From Spirodela intermedia (taxonomy: Eukaryota; Streptophyta; Magnoliopsida; Alismatales; Araceae), in contig LR746266.1 of the NCBI GenBank assembly GCA_902729315.2, forward strand, positions 2,304,759 through 2,368,758: a stretch of DNA of 64,000 bases, written 5' to 3'. Shown here in pieces: positions 23,361 to 34,514 of the stretch. A program made the translations under genes and the position numbers. The notes under the pieces were generated by a model. The model was not told the DNA's origin. It saw nothing but the letters and a program-made list of their open reading frames with translations, and did not search any database. Every line of letters starts with the position of its first letter. Within the stretch, counting starts at the first letter, position 1.

Positions 23361-24784
23361 CTACCTAAGAGTATACTTCCTACATCCATAGGTAAGACAT
23401 CTAACCAAACTTAATCTTCATAGGATAGAATTTTGAGATTAAGTAGACATCTTTTAGTAAAGTTAATAGAAGGGGAATTTACCCAAGACACAACATAAAT
23501 AGTAGGATGACTTTGCACTTCTAGGTTCAACCTTTTAACGGCATCTTGAGAAATGGCATTTACACTACTACTGTTATCTATAACGACTTTGTTAAAATGT
23601 GGACCTTTGACATATGTAAAGAAAATTGAAGTTCTTTGTGGATCCTCATGAGAAGGTTGGATAAGGATTTTTCTCAGAACTTGAACAAAATTCCTAACTT
23701 CTTCTTGGTCTTCTATATCATGATCTATCATATAATTTTCTTCCTCATATTTTTTTTCATTGTTTTCTTCCTCTTGGGTGTTTTCAGTTTCTTCTAAGAG
23801 GAGTCTTCTACCAAGACAACTAGAAGCAATATGGCCAAATTTTTTACACTTAAAGCAAACTCCACAGTTAGGATTTTGTTTAAATATTTCAACTACTTCT
23901 TTTCCTTTATTATTCACCAGTGGATTAGACTTAGGTGGTGGGGTTCTAAGGGCTGATTGATTATCCTCAATCCTAGGATTTACGTAGTTAGGAGAATTAT
24001 TTCTAGGGGTGAACCGAGGATTTCCTAGTGGAGGTGGTAAAGGTCTAGAATTAGATTTGAAAAATGAATCTAAGTCAATGGCTGCCCTATATGCTTCTTC
24101 TAGAGTTTTCACATCCCTAAGAGTGATTTCTTGTCTAAGTTCATTCCTAAGATCTGTCCTAAACCTTGAGCGGGTGAGAGTAGAATCCTCTCTAAGGCCA
24201 CATAACATCATTAGCTCATCAAATTCCATGGCATACTCAAGGGCAGTCCTATTTCCTTTTTGAAGTCTTTGCCGATGATCCACTAACTTGGATTGATAAT
24301 TGGGAGGGATGTATTTTTGTTTAAGTTTTACTTTCATCTCTGCTCAAGTGCTAATGGGTTCTTGGAACCTACTTTCAAGGAGTCTACCTAAATTATTCCA
24401 ATAGGTTTTAGCAGGCCCTGATAACTTTAATTCAGCAAATCTGATTTTTCTAGATTCAGTCATCTCATACCAACCGAAATAACTATCTAGATGAGCTTCC
24501 CAATTTAGATAATCTCTAGGTTCAGAGGAGCCTTCATACATAGGGACATCAATCTTTATATGCTTTTAATTAATATATTTTCGATTTTGATTCCTTTGAT
24601 TAGTATTTCTAGAATCATCTAAGGACTGATTTCTATGATTTTCTAAGGTAGGTGTTGTGGGATGTGAGCTACTAGATGAAATTCTTTGAGATTCTATAGA
24701 TGACACCCTTTGATTGCAATCTTCGACCTTAAGGCTAAGGTTTTCTATCTTACCTAAAAATATTTTAGCCCAAGAAGGGGTAGG
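23361..24784 (-). pseudogene. gag and protease start of Ty3/gypsy element B
   Basis: The minus-strand ORF 24337-23411 (308 aa) and the preceding 24541-24344 make up a gag of the chromovirus type. The capsid part has YLNWEAHLDSYFGWYEM and KLSGPAKTYWNNL, followed by ALEYAMEFDELMMLCG and a CCHC zinc knuckle (CFKCKKFGHIASSC). Downstream is the start of an aspartic protease-like domain, with VVIDNSSSVNAIS where DSGSS or DTGA is usual. Stops occur at the junction near 24344 (Trp codon to TGA in the context ST.AEM) and near 24568. It is interrupted on the left by the solo LTR and on the right by another at 24785. Confidence 0.9.
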
Positions 24785-26413
24785 TGATAAGTCTTCTTTA
24801 TCATGAGTTAATAATTAGTAAATAATATAGTGTTAGCCTTAACTCATGATAAATAGACTTATATTTGTGTTAAAGTGTGAAAAGTGGTTTTCAGTTGATT
24901 AACGTGAATTTTTGGGTAATTATGTGATTTTATATGATTTTTACAATCTTACTTTTGAGATAAATGAAGAACAAGAAATAGAAATAAAAATATTGCAAAA
25001 TGGGGGGACCCGCCGGCCAGCCGGGCCCGCAAGCGGGTCGGAAGCTTAGTCGGGGAGTAGCTATGAGCAGGAGCTCGAGCGGCTTGGACCGATAGGGGCA
25101 CGTGTGTGCCACTCCCCTTCCACGTCACCGGTGGCCAGTCGACTGTGGGGCAAGGAGTGGTCGTACATGCGAGAGAAGGAACTTTGCTAAGAAAGCTAAC
25201 ATTACTATATATTCGCCCGAAAAATCGGCGCACAACCGATGTGGAATTAAACCTGCGTCACACCTTCCTCAGAAGGGGCGGACAACCGGCGCGGGTTCGA
25301 ATCCTCCTAGAGTCAAAATTCATATATTTTTATCTGATTATTGCGACTTTTCTGCAGATCGCCGATGAAGGATTAAGCAACGAGAATCGCTGGATCATCG
25401 GCGAAAATCTCGTCAACGTGATTCGCGGAGCATTGCTAATAAAATTATTGAACGATTCGCGATAAAAGGATCGTGAATCCATCGAGTAAATCATCTCCGA
25501 TTGATCGACGAACAAGCCGTCGTCGGGAAGAGGACGATCCGTCGGGAGACGAGTCGTCACCTCTTGAGAGCATATTAGATGCGATGAAGAGCCTCCTCTT
25601 GCTGCGCGGACCTGAGGATGAAGCTCCCTAACACACGCCCCACCTCCATCCAGCTCCTCTCCGTCAGGTGATAGCCGCCGGAGAGCTACAAAGTCGCCGT
25701 TTTTCCGCTCCGCCGGGTGACAGCCGCCGGAGACGATTCGACGACCCATTTCATTAATCTCTAGACTTCACGAGAAGATCTAGAGATTGCCTACGTCGTC
25801 CTTGTCCAAGGAGAGCCTTCGAGGCCATGGACACTACACGACGATCCTCCCAAACACTCAAAATTCCGGTGCATCGCCGACGCATCGCTGTCGCGACATC
25901 GGAACTCTGTTTTCCTGCTTTTAACTTACTTTACGCTTCATTTAGTGATAATTTTTGTGTTTTTAATTTACCAAAATATACTTTGTTCAATTACGATTCT
26001 TCTCGTTTTTACAGATCTTAATTTGATTAATTAAATCGTTTGTAATCACTTACGTCAGAATCGCCGGGCAGAACTTTGTTTCTGCCCGATTCGCGTTCAC
26101 CGGGTGCTGATGTCATCCTGACGTCTGCATCCTTATTTCCCTTTTTTGTGAATTTTAAATATATTTTCTTTTCATTTCCTAGTATAAAATTCATAGAAAA
26201 TCGTATTCATTGAGAAAAATTCTGAATAATTACCAGATATTATATTACATCCCTGTGATTGAGCTGAAAAATTACCGCTATTTTTGGAAGTTTTATTAAA
26301 TTATAATTGATATATTTGTTCAGAAATACTTCTAAATATCTGAAAATTCGTATTTTCTAGTTTTATAAATTTTAGATTTGTGTGATTTAATATACAACGA
26401 CTGAGTCACGTCA
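24785..26413 (+). mobile_element. Solo LTR-T in gag of element B
   Basis: This 1629-bp copy runs from TGATAAGTCTTC to GACTGAGTCACGTCA. The flanks are GTAGG on the left and ATAGG on the right, a target duplication with one mismatch. Gag sequence continues on both sides. It has all landmarks, but the antisense USE is mutated (GATGTGGAATTAAACC instead of GATGTGGGACTAAACC). Confidence 0.93.
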
Positions 26414-26560
26414 ATAGGCTCATTCATAGGGTGATTGTTTTCTCCTTCCTTGGGAGGATAAATATTACCTGACCTAGTATGCATCTTTAAGGAGGGTTGA
26501 TCTAAGCACAATGCAAAGAAAAAGATTAATCTTTATAATCCTAGATTGTTAGGTAATTAA
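26414..26560 (-). pseudogene. gag N-terminus and leader of element B
   Basis: On the minus strand a start at about 26485 gives MHTRSGNIYPPKEGENNHP, which joins to gag across the solo LTR. The leader between the start and the primer-binding site is about 75 bp. Confidence 0.7.
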
Positions 26561-26576
26561 CCTAGCTCTGATACCA
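26561..26576 (-). other. Primer-binding site for initiator tRNA-Met (element B)
   Basis: The minus strand reads TGGTATCAGAGCTAGG, complementary to the 3' end of initiator tRNA-Met. This is the primer common to chromoviruses and copia elements. It lies 1 bp from the LTR edge (TGAGGG on the plus strand). Confidence 0.9.
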
Positions 26577-27595
26577 ATGAGGGAAGACCAAAGAGAAATA
26601 TCAATACCGAATAGAAGGTTGGGATTTAAGATTACGCTTGATTAAATTAAGGAAGATTATCAGTAAGCTAATCCTCTTCATTTAGAAGAATTAGGATCGT
26701 AATTACCTAAGAAGAACCGCACATTCAAGGATTCAGATAAAATTTCAACCAGGGTGTTAGAATCACCAATAAAAGGCACAAAGAGGGCTAACCTATGGTT
26801 CACTCAATTCTTATAAGGAGCAAGGATTTAAAAATAATGATCACTTCACTAAGGGAGTTGAAATCAACGTACCTTGCCAAAGGAGTGATTTTCTTGATTC
26901 TAGTGGCTTGAGATCCACAAGCCTTGTTGAGGAATTTCTAATGAGTGATGATTCAAGAAAACAAGAGGTCTAGGTTAGGTAGTTGAGGTCCATGAAATAT
27001 TTGGATAATTTTTAAAAAAATGAAGAGAGGAAAAAAAGGGTTTAAATGATAAATAGAAAGAATAAGATAATAAAATAATAATGAGAATAAATGAAAGGGT
27101 GGGGAGAGCAAAGGGAGGGTGGAGGAAGGTACTAGTTGACTTGGAGATGAACTCGTCAAGGTGGAAGAACCTTGATTCTGGCACTTCTTCTTGAAAAGGG
27201 TGACCTCAAAGGTTGAGCCTCTGATTGTCTATCCTTTGCTGACTTGAGTTGATTTTCATGAGTGGAAGATTCTTCATTACATCCTATGATCCTATCAATG
27301 CAAGAACTTAAGTTCCTAGTATCGTGGCACTTCACTTTCAACTAGAATAGGTATGACGCTTCACTTGTTGCTAGGTTAGGTGCGCTTGGTCACATGTGAC
27401 ATTGAGCGACATAAGATTAACCTACCACGAACTAGTGCTGACTGAGAACTTAAGTCTCTAGTATCGTGGTGCTTCACTCGTCATCGAATCACTCTTTCTG
27501 GTCACATGCGTGCGAAGAGACATAAGATTCACAAATTGTTGATGGGATGCTTTACACTTCAGGTATCATGGTGGTTCACCTGCCATGAGATCTAT

Positions 27596-29233
27596 TGATG
27601 TGACTTAATCGTTGTATATTAAATCACACAAATATAAAATTTATAAAACTAGAAAATATGAATTTTTGGATATTTAGAAGTATTTCTGAATAAATATATC
27701 AATTATAATTCCATAAAAATTCCAAAAATAGCGGTAATTTTCTAGGTCGATCATAGAGATGTAATATAATATCTGGTAATTATTCAGAATTTTCCTCAAA
27801 GAATACTATTTTCTATGAATTTTATACTAAGAAATGAAAAGGAAACATATTTTAAATTCATGAAAAAAAGGAAATAAGGGTGCGGATGTCATGATGACAT
27901 CAGCGCCTGGCGAACACGAATCGGGCGGAAACAGAGTTCCACCCAGCGATTCTTACGTAAGTGATTACAGACGATTTAATTAATCAAATTAAGATCTGTA
28001 AAAGCGGGAAGAATCGTAATAGAACAAAATACATTTTGGTAAATTAAAAACACAAAAAGTATCACTAAATGAAGCGTAAAGTAAGTTAAAAGTAGGAAAA
28101 TAGAGTTCCGACGTCGCGACGGGATGCGTCGGTGATGCATTGGAATTCTGAGTGTTCGGGAGGATCGTTGTGCGGTGTCCACGGCCTCGAAGGCTCTCCT
28201 TGGACAAGGACGACGTGGGCAATCTCTAGATCTTCTTGCGAAGTCTAGAGATTAATGAAATGGGTCGTTGAGTCGTCTCCGGCAGCTGTCACCCCGTGGA
28301 GTAGAAAAACGGTGACTTTGCGGCTCTCCAATGGCTGTCACCCGACGGAAAGGAGCTGGATGGAGGTGGGGCACGTGTCAGGGAGCTTCATCCTCAGGTC
28401 CGCGCAGCAAGAGGAGGCTCTTCATCGCATCTGGTACGCTCTCAGGAGGTGGTGACTCGTCTCCCAATGGATCGTCCTCTTCCCGACGACGGCTTGTTCG
28501 TCGATCAATTGGAGATGATTTACTCGATGGATTCGCGATCCTTTTATCGCGAATCGTTCAGCAATTTTAGTAGCAATGCTCCACGAATCGCGTTGACGAG
28601 ATTTTCGCCGATGATTCAGCGATTTTCGTTGCTTAATCCTTCACTGATAATCTGCAGGAAAGTCATGATAATCAGATAAAAATATATGAATTTTGACTCT
28701 AGGAGGATTCGAACCCACACTAGTTGTCGGCCCCTTCTGAGGAAGGTGTGACACGGGTTTAGTCCCACATCGGTTGTGCGCCAATTTTTCGGGCGAATAT
28801 ATAGTAATGTTACATTTCTAAGCAAAGTTCCTTCTCTCGTGTGTACGACCAGTCCTTGCCCCACAGCCGGCTGGCCACCGGTGACGTGGAAGGGGAGTGG
28901 CACACACGTGCCCCTATCGGTCCAAGCCGCTTGAGCCCCTGCTCGCAGCTACTCCCTGATTGAGCTTCCGACCCGCTTGCAGGCCCGGCTGGCTAGCGGG
29001 TCCCCCCATTTTGCAATATTTTAGTTTTATTTCTTTTTCTTCATTTATCTCAAAAGTAAGACTGTAAAAATCATATAAATTCGTATAAAATCACATAATT
29101 ACCCAAAAAATCACATTAATCAACTAAAAACCACTTTTCACACTTTAACACAAATATAAGTCTATTTATCACGAGTTAAGGCTAAAACTATATTATTTAC
29201 TATTTATTAACTCATGATAATGAAGACTTATCA
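27596..29233 (-). mobile_element. Solo LTR-T in the 5' LTR of element B
   Basis: This 1638-bp copy starts TGATGTGACTTAATCG and ends GAAGACTTATCA. The flanking pentamers TCTAT and TCTGC match at three of five positions, so the target duplication is decayed or altered. All landmarks are intact, including AGTCCCACATCGG followed by TATATAG on the plus strand. Confidence 0.92.
28764..28806 (+). promoter_or_regulatory. Antisense snRNA-type USE + TATA in an LTR-T copy
   Basis: AGTCCCACATCG is followed about 25 nt later by TATATAG, on the strand opposite to the element's gag. The consensus of the plant snRNA upstream sequence element is RTCCCACATCG. The short USE-TATA gap is that of RNA polymerase III-type U6/U3 promoters, as I remember them. 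The same pair occurs at 2152-2195, 9839-9885, 4600-4645 and 22889-22932 on the plus strand, and as reverse complements at about 5565-5612, 6787-6832 and 12532-12580. Confidence 0.5.
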
Positions 29234-29330
29234 TCTGCCTTATTTGGTAATGTGGTTTGCTAAGTGCCACAAGATCTACCTATCGTGAACTAACAAAAAA
29301 CACATTGGTCCCACATCGGATTTTTCGGCA

Positions 29331-31984
29331 GAACTGTTATATATATATTATAACACTTTATTTTTTGGGAACAAGTCCCCAATCCAGGCACATGCCATGG
29401 GCCATGGGGATGGTTGTCTATGGCCCCTTAAAATAAAATAAAATATAACATATTATAATATTTAATATTAATATAAATATAATATATATTAAATATTTTT
29501 ATTTTTAAAAACAAGAAATATATTAACTCTTTTAACTCCTTCGAAATTAACTATATACAACTATATTTTCTTCTACAAATTAAAACAATAAACTACTTAA
29601 ATGAAATAAAGTCATAACTAAAAATCAAGCATTAATAAATTAATTTACAATTTCAAGCTTTTCACTCTAACATTTATTGTCCATGTTATCTTGCTTGAAG
29701 ATTTGTAATTGATTGACGAATATTTTCTCTCAAAGTTTTATTTAGAAGAGATCATTTAGTTTGTCTTTACTCCACTTATTTTGTTGACGAGTTATTGTCC
29801 AAAATTAATGTTTTTGACCTTTGGTCTTACTTCAGCTCAGATCTTTCTACCCTTATGTAGTTTATGTTTGATAATGTGATTATAAATTTTCAATGGATCA
29901 ACAAACATCTTTTTCTTCAGAGTTGAGCTTGGATATTATCATTGAGCTTGTAATTTTGTCTACAAACTCTCATGGTGTGTTACTATCTAGGGTGTGAAAC
30001 TAATCATGAGTTCTTCTATGCTTTGAAGTATACACATTTTTGACAAATGATCTTCAAAGTTTCTTTATGAAGAGTCATGACTCTTCAATGAATGATTTTA
30101 CTTTTAACATGGAGTTGAGGTTAGTCATTTTATTTTGTCATTTTCTCCACATAAAACTATGATGTCTCACCATGTAAGTTACATGATGAAGACTTCTCTA
30201 CTTTCTTGATAGCTTCGTGTCAATGCTCTAGCTCAACTACCATGTAGGACCAAAGATTGAATCCTACTTCAATCACTAATCCTATGATTTTACACTTAAT
30301 ATTTAATCACTTTTTCATAGTGGCACTATATTGATCTCGATTTCAAATTTCACCAACACTTTGGTTTGTATAATATTCAAATATCTCCACATCATATTTT
30401 TCACTTTTGCATAGCTTGCTTCTTAAGTTGAAATCTTACATTTGACAGTATGCTCCTTTGAATTTTCAGACCTTCTCCACTCTTAACACTTTTGTTTTGA
30501 TAGTACTCAAGTGTTGCATTTGAATCTCATAGGTAACTTTACTTTTTAAGAAATATACGTTACACTCTATCACACGTGTTGACACATTATTCTACACTTA
30601 TATTTTAAGAATATTATGATATATTATTTCAAACATAAAAATATATATTAAGGGTGTGACTCATTGAATTCACTATTAGCCATAGGATTGTAGTAAACAT
30701 CATTAGTAATATGCTAGGAATGACTTAGAAATATACATTAAATAAAATAAATTCTGGTTTTTTGGACATTACTTAGCATGTTATCATAATAAATTCATGA
30801 TTTTATTATTTCTATGGATTCATCTATATTTTTCGAATTTTTCAATTTTTTCTTGAATTTTTTTCACAATTATTTGACTATGAATCAATTTGTTTAAATT
30901 GGAACACTATCTTGGTATCTGGTCTAGATTTTTTCTAAATATTTTTTCAAGATTTATTTCAATTAGATGGACAAGATCACATACACCATACAACAGCCAA
31001 TGGTTGGCACACAATCATCTGATCATTACGTGTGGCAGTCAGGAAGTGTCAAATTTAGCTAGATGCACATCCCATGGCTGATGGTGGAAGGCATGCTAGA
31101 TCAAGGATTTAGATTGATTGGATGGTCTGGATCACAAGCACCACAACACAGCTGATGGCTAGTGCACAATCATCTAATCATTATGTGCAGTAGTCAGAAA
31201 GTGTCAAATTTAGCTAGATGCACATCCGACGGCTGATGGCAGAAGACACCCAATTGAGGGCATGTTGATCTAATGGCGAGCAGTTAATAGTACACCTGAA
31301 GGCATGAAGTTACCAACATATCTGTAACTGTTTTCCTCACACAAGATGGGGCTTTGTCCTATACATTTGGGGGAGCTTATTAACCCAAGGTAGCTTTTTT
31401 TTTCAAGAACACTGATTTTTTAATCAACTTAGGGAGAAGGGCGTTCCCAAGATCTACATTGCAAGGATGTATGTGTCTTTCATCAGATTTTAATCCTCAC
31501 TTTGCCCTAGATGAGATGTCTCGCACTTCCTCAAGTTAGCACTTTCTTATGGCAAGGAATAGCAAGAAGGAAGCAATGCACATCAAGCCGATTTCAAGGT
31601 GAGTCAAATTTTGGTAAAACTTAAGAGTAGAATCTAGTTACAAATAGATTAGATCCTTCTCCATTGATACTCTATCTTCTCTTTGTCATCTCATCCTTTT
31701 CCATCCTTCACTAAAACTTATTAGACATTATATTGTTTCACCTTATTCCTTGTGGAGATGATCTAATTCATCACAATCTATATTGTTAGTGTGCGAATCA
31801 AATGTAATATATATAAATATTCTTTTTAATTGAGAAGAATTTTGACCTTAATGACAAAAAAATTGAATTCTATTCATCAATCATGAATATATATCATTTG
31901 AATGTTTGTAAAAGATATTTAACTTGTGATGTAGACAATCATGATTATTTTGATGATTGAATGAATATGTAATAACTCATTCAT
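29331..31984. other. AT-rich intergenic DNA without recognisable genes
   Basis: A run of ATA-rich sequence at 29400-29520 is followed by low-complexity T-rich DNA. No long ORF, known domain, LTR end or RNA gene is seen apart from the duplicated block at 30965-31245. Confidence 0.5.
30965..31245. repeat. Direct duplication of a block of about 115 bp
   Basis: The block at 30965-31085 (with CACACAATCATCTGATCATTA and GTGTCAAATTTAGCTAGATG) is repeated at about 31131-31250 with roughly one difference in ten. Between the copies lies about 50 bp. No coding sense. Confidence 0.85.
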
Positions 31985-32331
31985 GACTAATGTGCTAGAT
32001 CAGCTACCTAAATTTCTCAATGTAAGTGTCAAAACCAAGGGCATCTTTATTTTATTATGTGCTAGATTAGCTAACTAGGTCATCTCATGATTGTAGTTCA
32101 TGTTTCTTGCTTCTAGAGCTTCTAAGCATTCCTAAATGAAAAGTTTAGTTCTAGTAAATTCAAAATGAACTTAAACATGAGAACACATACTAAAAGAAAG
32201 AAAGAAAATATTTGACACATTTATGATGTGTTTTAGTATGTCTTAGATCAGCTAACTAGGTCACCTCATGACTGTAGTTTATTTTTATACTTTTACAACT
32301 TTTAAACTACAAGAGCTACACTCTAGATGTA
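31985..32331 (+). repeat. Repeat G, copy 1, left part
   Basis: Phrases such as TGTGCTAGATCAGCTAAC, GGTCATCTCATGATTGTAG and AAGTTTAGTTC...AAATTCAAAATG match the repeat at 55690-57220 and at 62710-63880. The sequence continues on the far side of LTR copy D at 43525, since GCTACACTCTAGATG joins TTAGATCAATATTAG as in 63625-63650. Confidence 0.7.
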
Positions 32332-32687
32332 TAATAAGTCTTCATTATCATGAGTTAATAATTAATTATGATATAGTTTAAGCCTTAAATCATGATAAAT
32401 AGATTTATATTTATTTTAAATTATGAAAAGTAGTTTTTAGTTAGTTAATGTGATTTTTTAGTTAATTATGTAATTTTATGTGTATTTATATAATTTTTAT
32501 AATCATATTTTTGAGATAAATAAAGAGAAATAAAATATATAAAAAAGGAGGTACCTGTGGCCAACTAGGCCTGCAAGTAGGTCAGTAACATAGTCAGGCA
32601 GAACCATGAGCAGTAGGCTCAACTAGTTAAGGGTTGGTGGGGCACATGTGCATCACCCCCCTTCCACATCAATGATGATCAACTAGG

Positions 32688-34303
32688 TGATAAGTCTTCA
32701 TTATCATAAGTTAATAAATAATATATTTTTAACCTTAACTCATGATAAATAGACTTATATTTGTGTTAATTTGTGAAAAGTATTTTTAGTTGATTAATGT
32801 GATTTTTTGGCTAATTATATGATTTTACATGAATTTTTATGATTTTTATAATCTTATTTTTGAGATAAATGAAAAAAAAGAAAAAAAATAAAAAAAATAA
32901 AAAAAATGAAGGACCTGTCAGCTAGCTGAGCCCGCAAGTGGGTTTGAAGCACAATCAGGGTGGAGCCGTGAGTAGGGGCTCAAGCGGCTATGGACCAATG
33001 GGGGCACATGTGCGCCACTCCCCTTCCATGTCACAGATGGCCAGTCGACTGTGGGGCAAGGAGTGGTCGTATGCACGTAAAAGGGACTCATTGCTTCTAA
33101 ATTTGATATTACTATATATTCATCTAAAACTTTGGCGTACAACTGATGTGGGACTAAACTCACATCACACCTTCCCTGGAATGGCTTCATTTATTTTAAT
33201 ACGTAAAATACCCCTTAATTATAATAATCATATACCATGATGACATCACTTTATAAAGGTATAAAAGTACTTATTTCAATCTCTCTTACATAGGCAGCCA
33301 ACTGATGTAGGTTCTAATCCTACTAGAGATAAAAATCATATTTTTATCTGATTAAATCACGACTTTCCTACAGATCACCAGTCAAGGATTAAGTCGCCAG
33401 AATCGCTCGATCATCGTCGAAAATCTCGTTAGCACGATTCTCAAAGTATTATTACTAAAATTATTGAACAAGCCGTCATCGTAAAGAGGATGATCTATTG
33501 GGAGACAAAGTGCCACCTTTAAAGAGTGTACCAGATGCGATAAAGAGCTTCCTCTTGCTGTGCGGACTTGAGGATGAAGCTTCTTAACACATGGCCCACC
33601 TCCATCCAGCTCCTCTTCGTCGGGTGATAGCCGCAAAGTCACCATCTTTCCGTTCCATCGAGTGTCAGCCATCAGAGACAATTCGATGACCCATTTCATT
33701 GATTTCTAGACTTCGCAAGAAGATCTAGGAGTTCTCCACATCATCGTTATTTAATGAGAACCTTCAATGTTATAGACACTACACAACAATCTTCTCCAAT
33801 GCTCAAGATTCTAGTGCATCGACAACACATCACTACCGTGACATCAGAACTTTGTTTTCTTATCTTCAACTTAATTTTGATTTCATTTAGAGATAATTTG
33901 TGTGACTTAAATTTTCTAAATTACTCTTCATTTAATTATAATTTTTTTGAATTTTATAAATCTTAATTTGATCAATTAAATCATCTGTAATCACTTACTT
34001 AAGATTCATCAGATAGAGCTTCGTTTCTACCTAATTCGCATTCATCAGACGCTAATGTCATCTTGAGGTCTACACCCTTATTTCCTTTTTTCGTGAATTT
34101 TATATTTATTTTTTAGTCTTAAATTAATAAAAAATTACATCCTTGTGATCGACTTTGAAAATATTTGTTGTTTATAGAACTTTTATTGATTTATAATTGA
34201 TATATTTAGTGAGAAATAATTCTAAATATCTAAAAATTTAGATTTTCTAATTTTAAAAATTTTAAATTTGTGTGATTTACTATACAATGATTAAGTCATG
34301 TCA
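32688..34303 (+). repeat. 5' LTR of element C
   Basis: This is a 1616-bp LTR from TGATAAGTCTTC to TTAAGTCATGTCA. It contains the extra block of about 120 bp (33178-33300) that younger copies lack. The TGACG pair region is decayed to AATGTCATCTTGAGG. Confidence 0.88.
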
Positions 34304-34308
34304 AATTT

Positions 34309-34326
34309 TGGCACCATTGCTAGGGA
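34309..34326 (+). other. Primer-binding site for tRNA-Asp (element C)
   Basis: TGGCACCATTGCTAGGGA, 5 bp after the LTR, is the decayed counterpart of the site in element A. Confidence 0.8.
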
Positions 34327-34514
34327 TGTATTACATAATATTTGGTATTTTTCTATTTCTCTCTTAGAGTACACGAAAAAAGTTAACTCATATTTTATTT
34401 TCTTCTTGCAAAAAAATTTTTAAAAAAAGAAATGAAGAGTAGCAAGGCAAGGACTGGAGCATATTGAAGGAGGGTAATAGTTATTAAATTTTTTCTTCAA
34501 ATTTATTGCTTTTT

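Larger units (their letters stand above)
26578..29330 (-). mobile_element. 5' LTR of Ty3/gypsy element B, split by a solo LTR-T
   Basis: The inner edge is exact (plus strand TGAGGGAAGACC, next to the primer site). The LTR continues to 27595 and, after the LTR-T insertion, from 29234 onward. Diverged tandem repeats of about 120 bp with phrases such as ATCGTGG..CTTCAC and GACATAAGATT.AC run through 27310-27590 and reappear after 29234. The outer end is uncertain. I place it near 29330 because TCCCACATCGG at about 29312 and TATATATATT at about 29340 look like an edge or promoter region. Confidence 0.6.

Noticed and set aside
19136-24784. A possible intact Ty3/gypsy element.
   Set aside because: RT is a fragment, integrase and RNase H are absent, gag has stops, and three solo LTRs interrupt it.
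25330-26021. Two recurring ORFs in LTR-T copies, one antisense (containing MGRRIVSGGCHPAERKN) and one sense (containing MDTTRRSSQTLKIPVHRRR).
   Set aside because: They recur because the LTRs are young. They are broken or shifted in the older copies and show no domain. The antisense one is not downstream of the USE/TATA pair.
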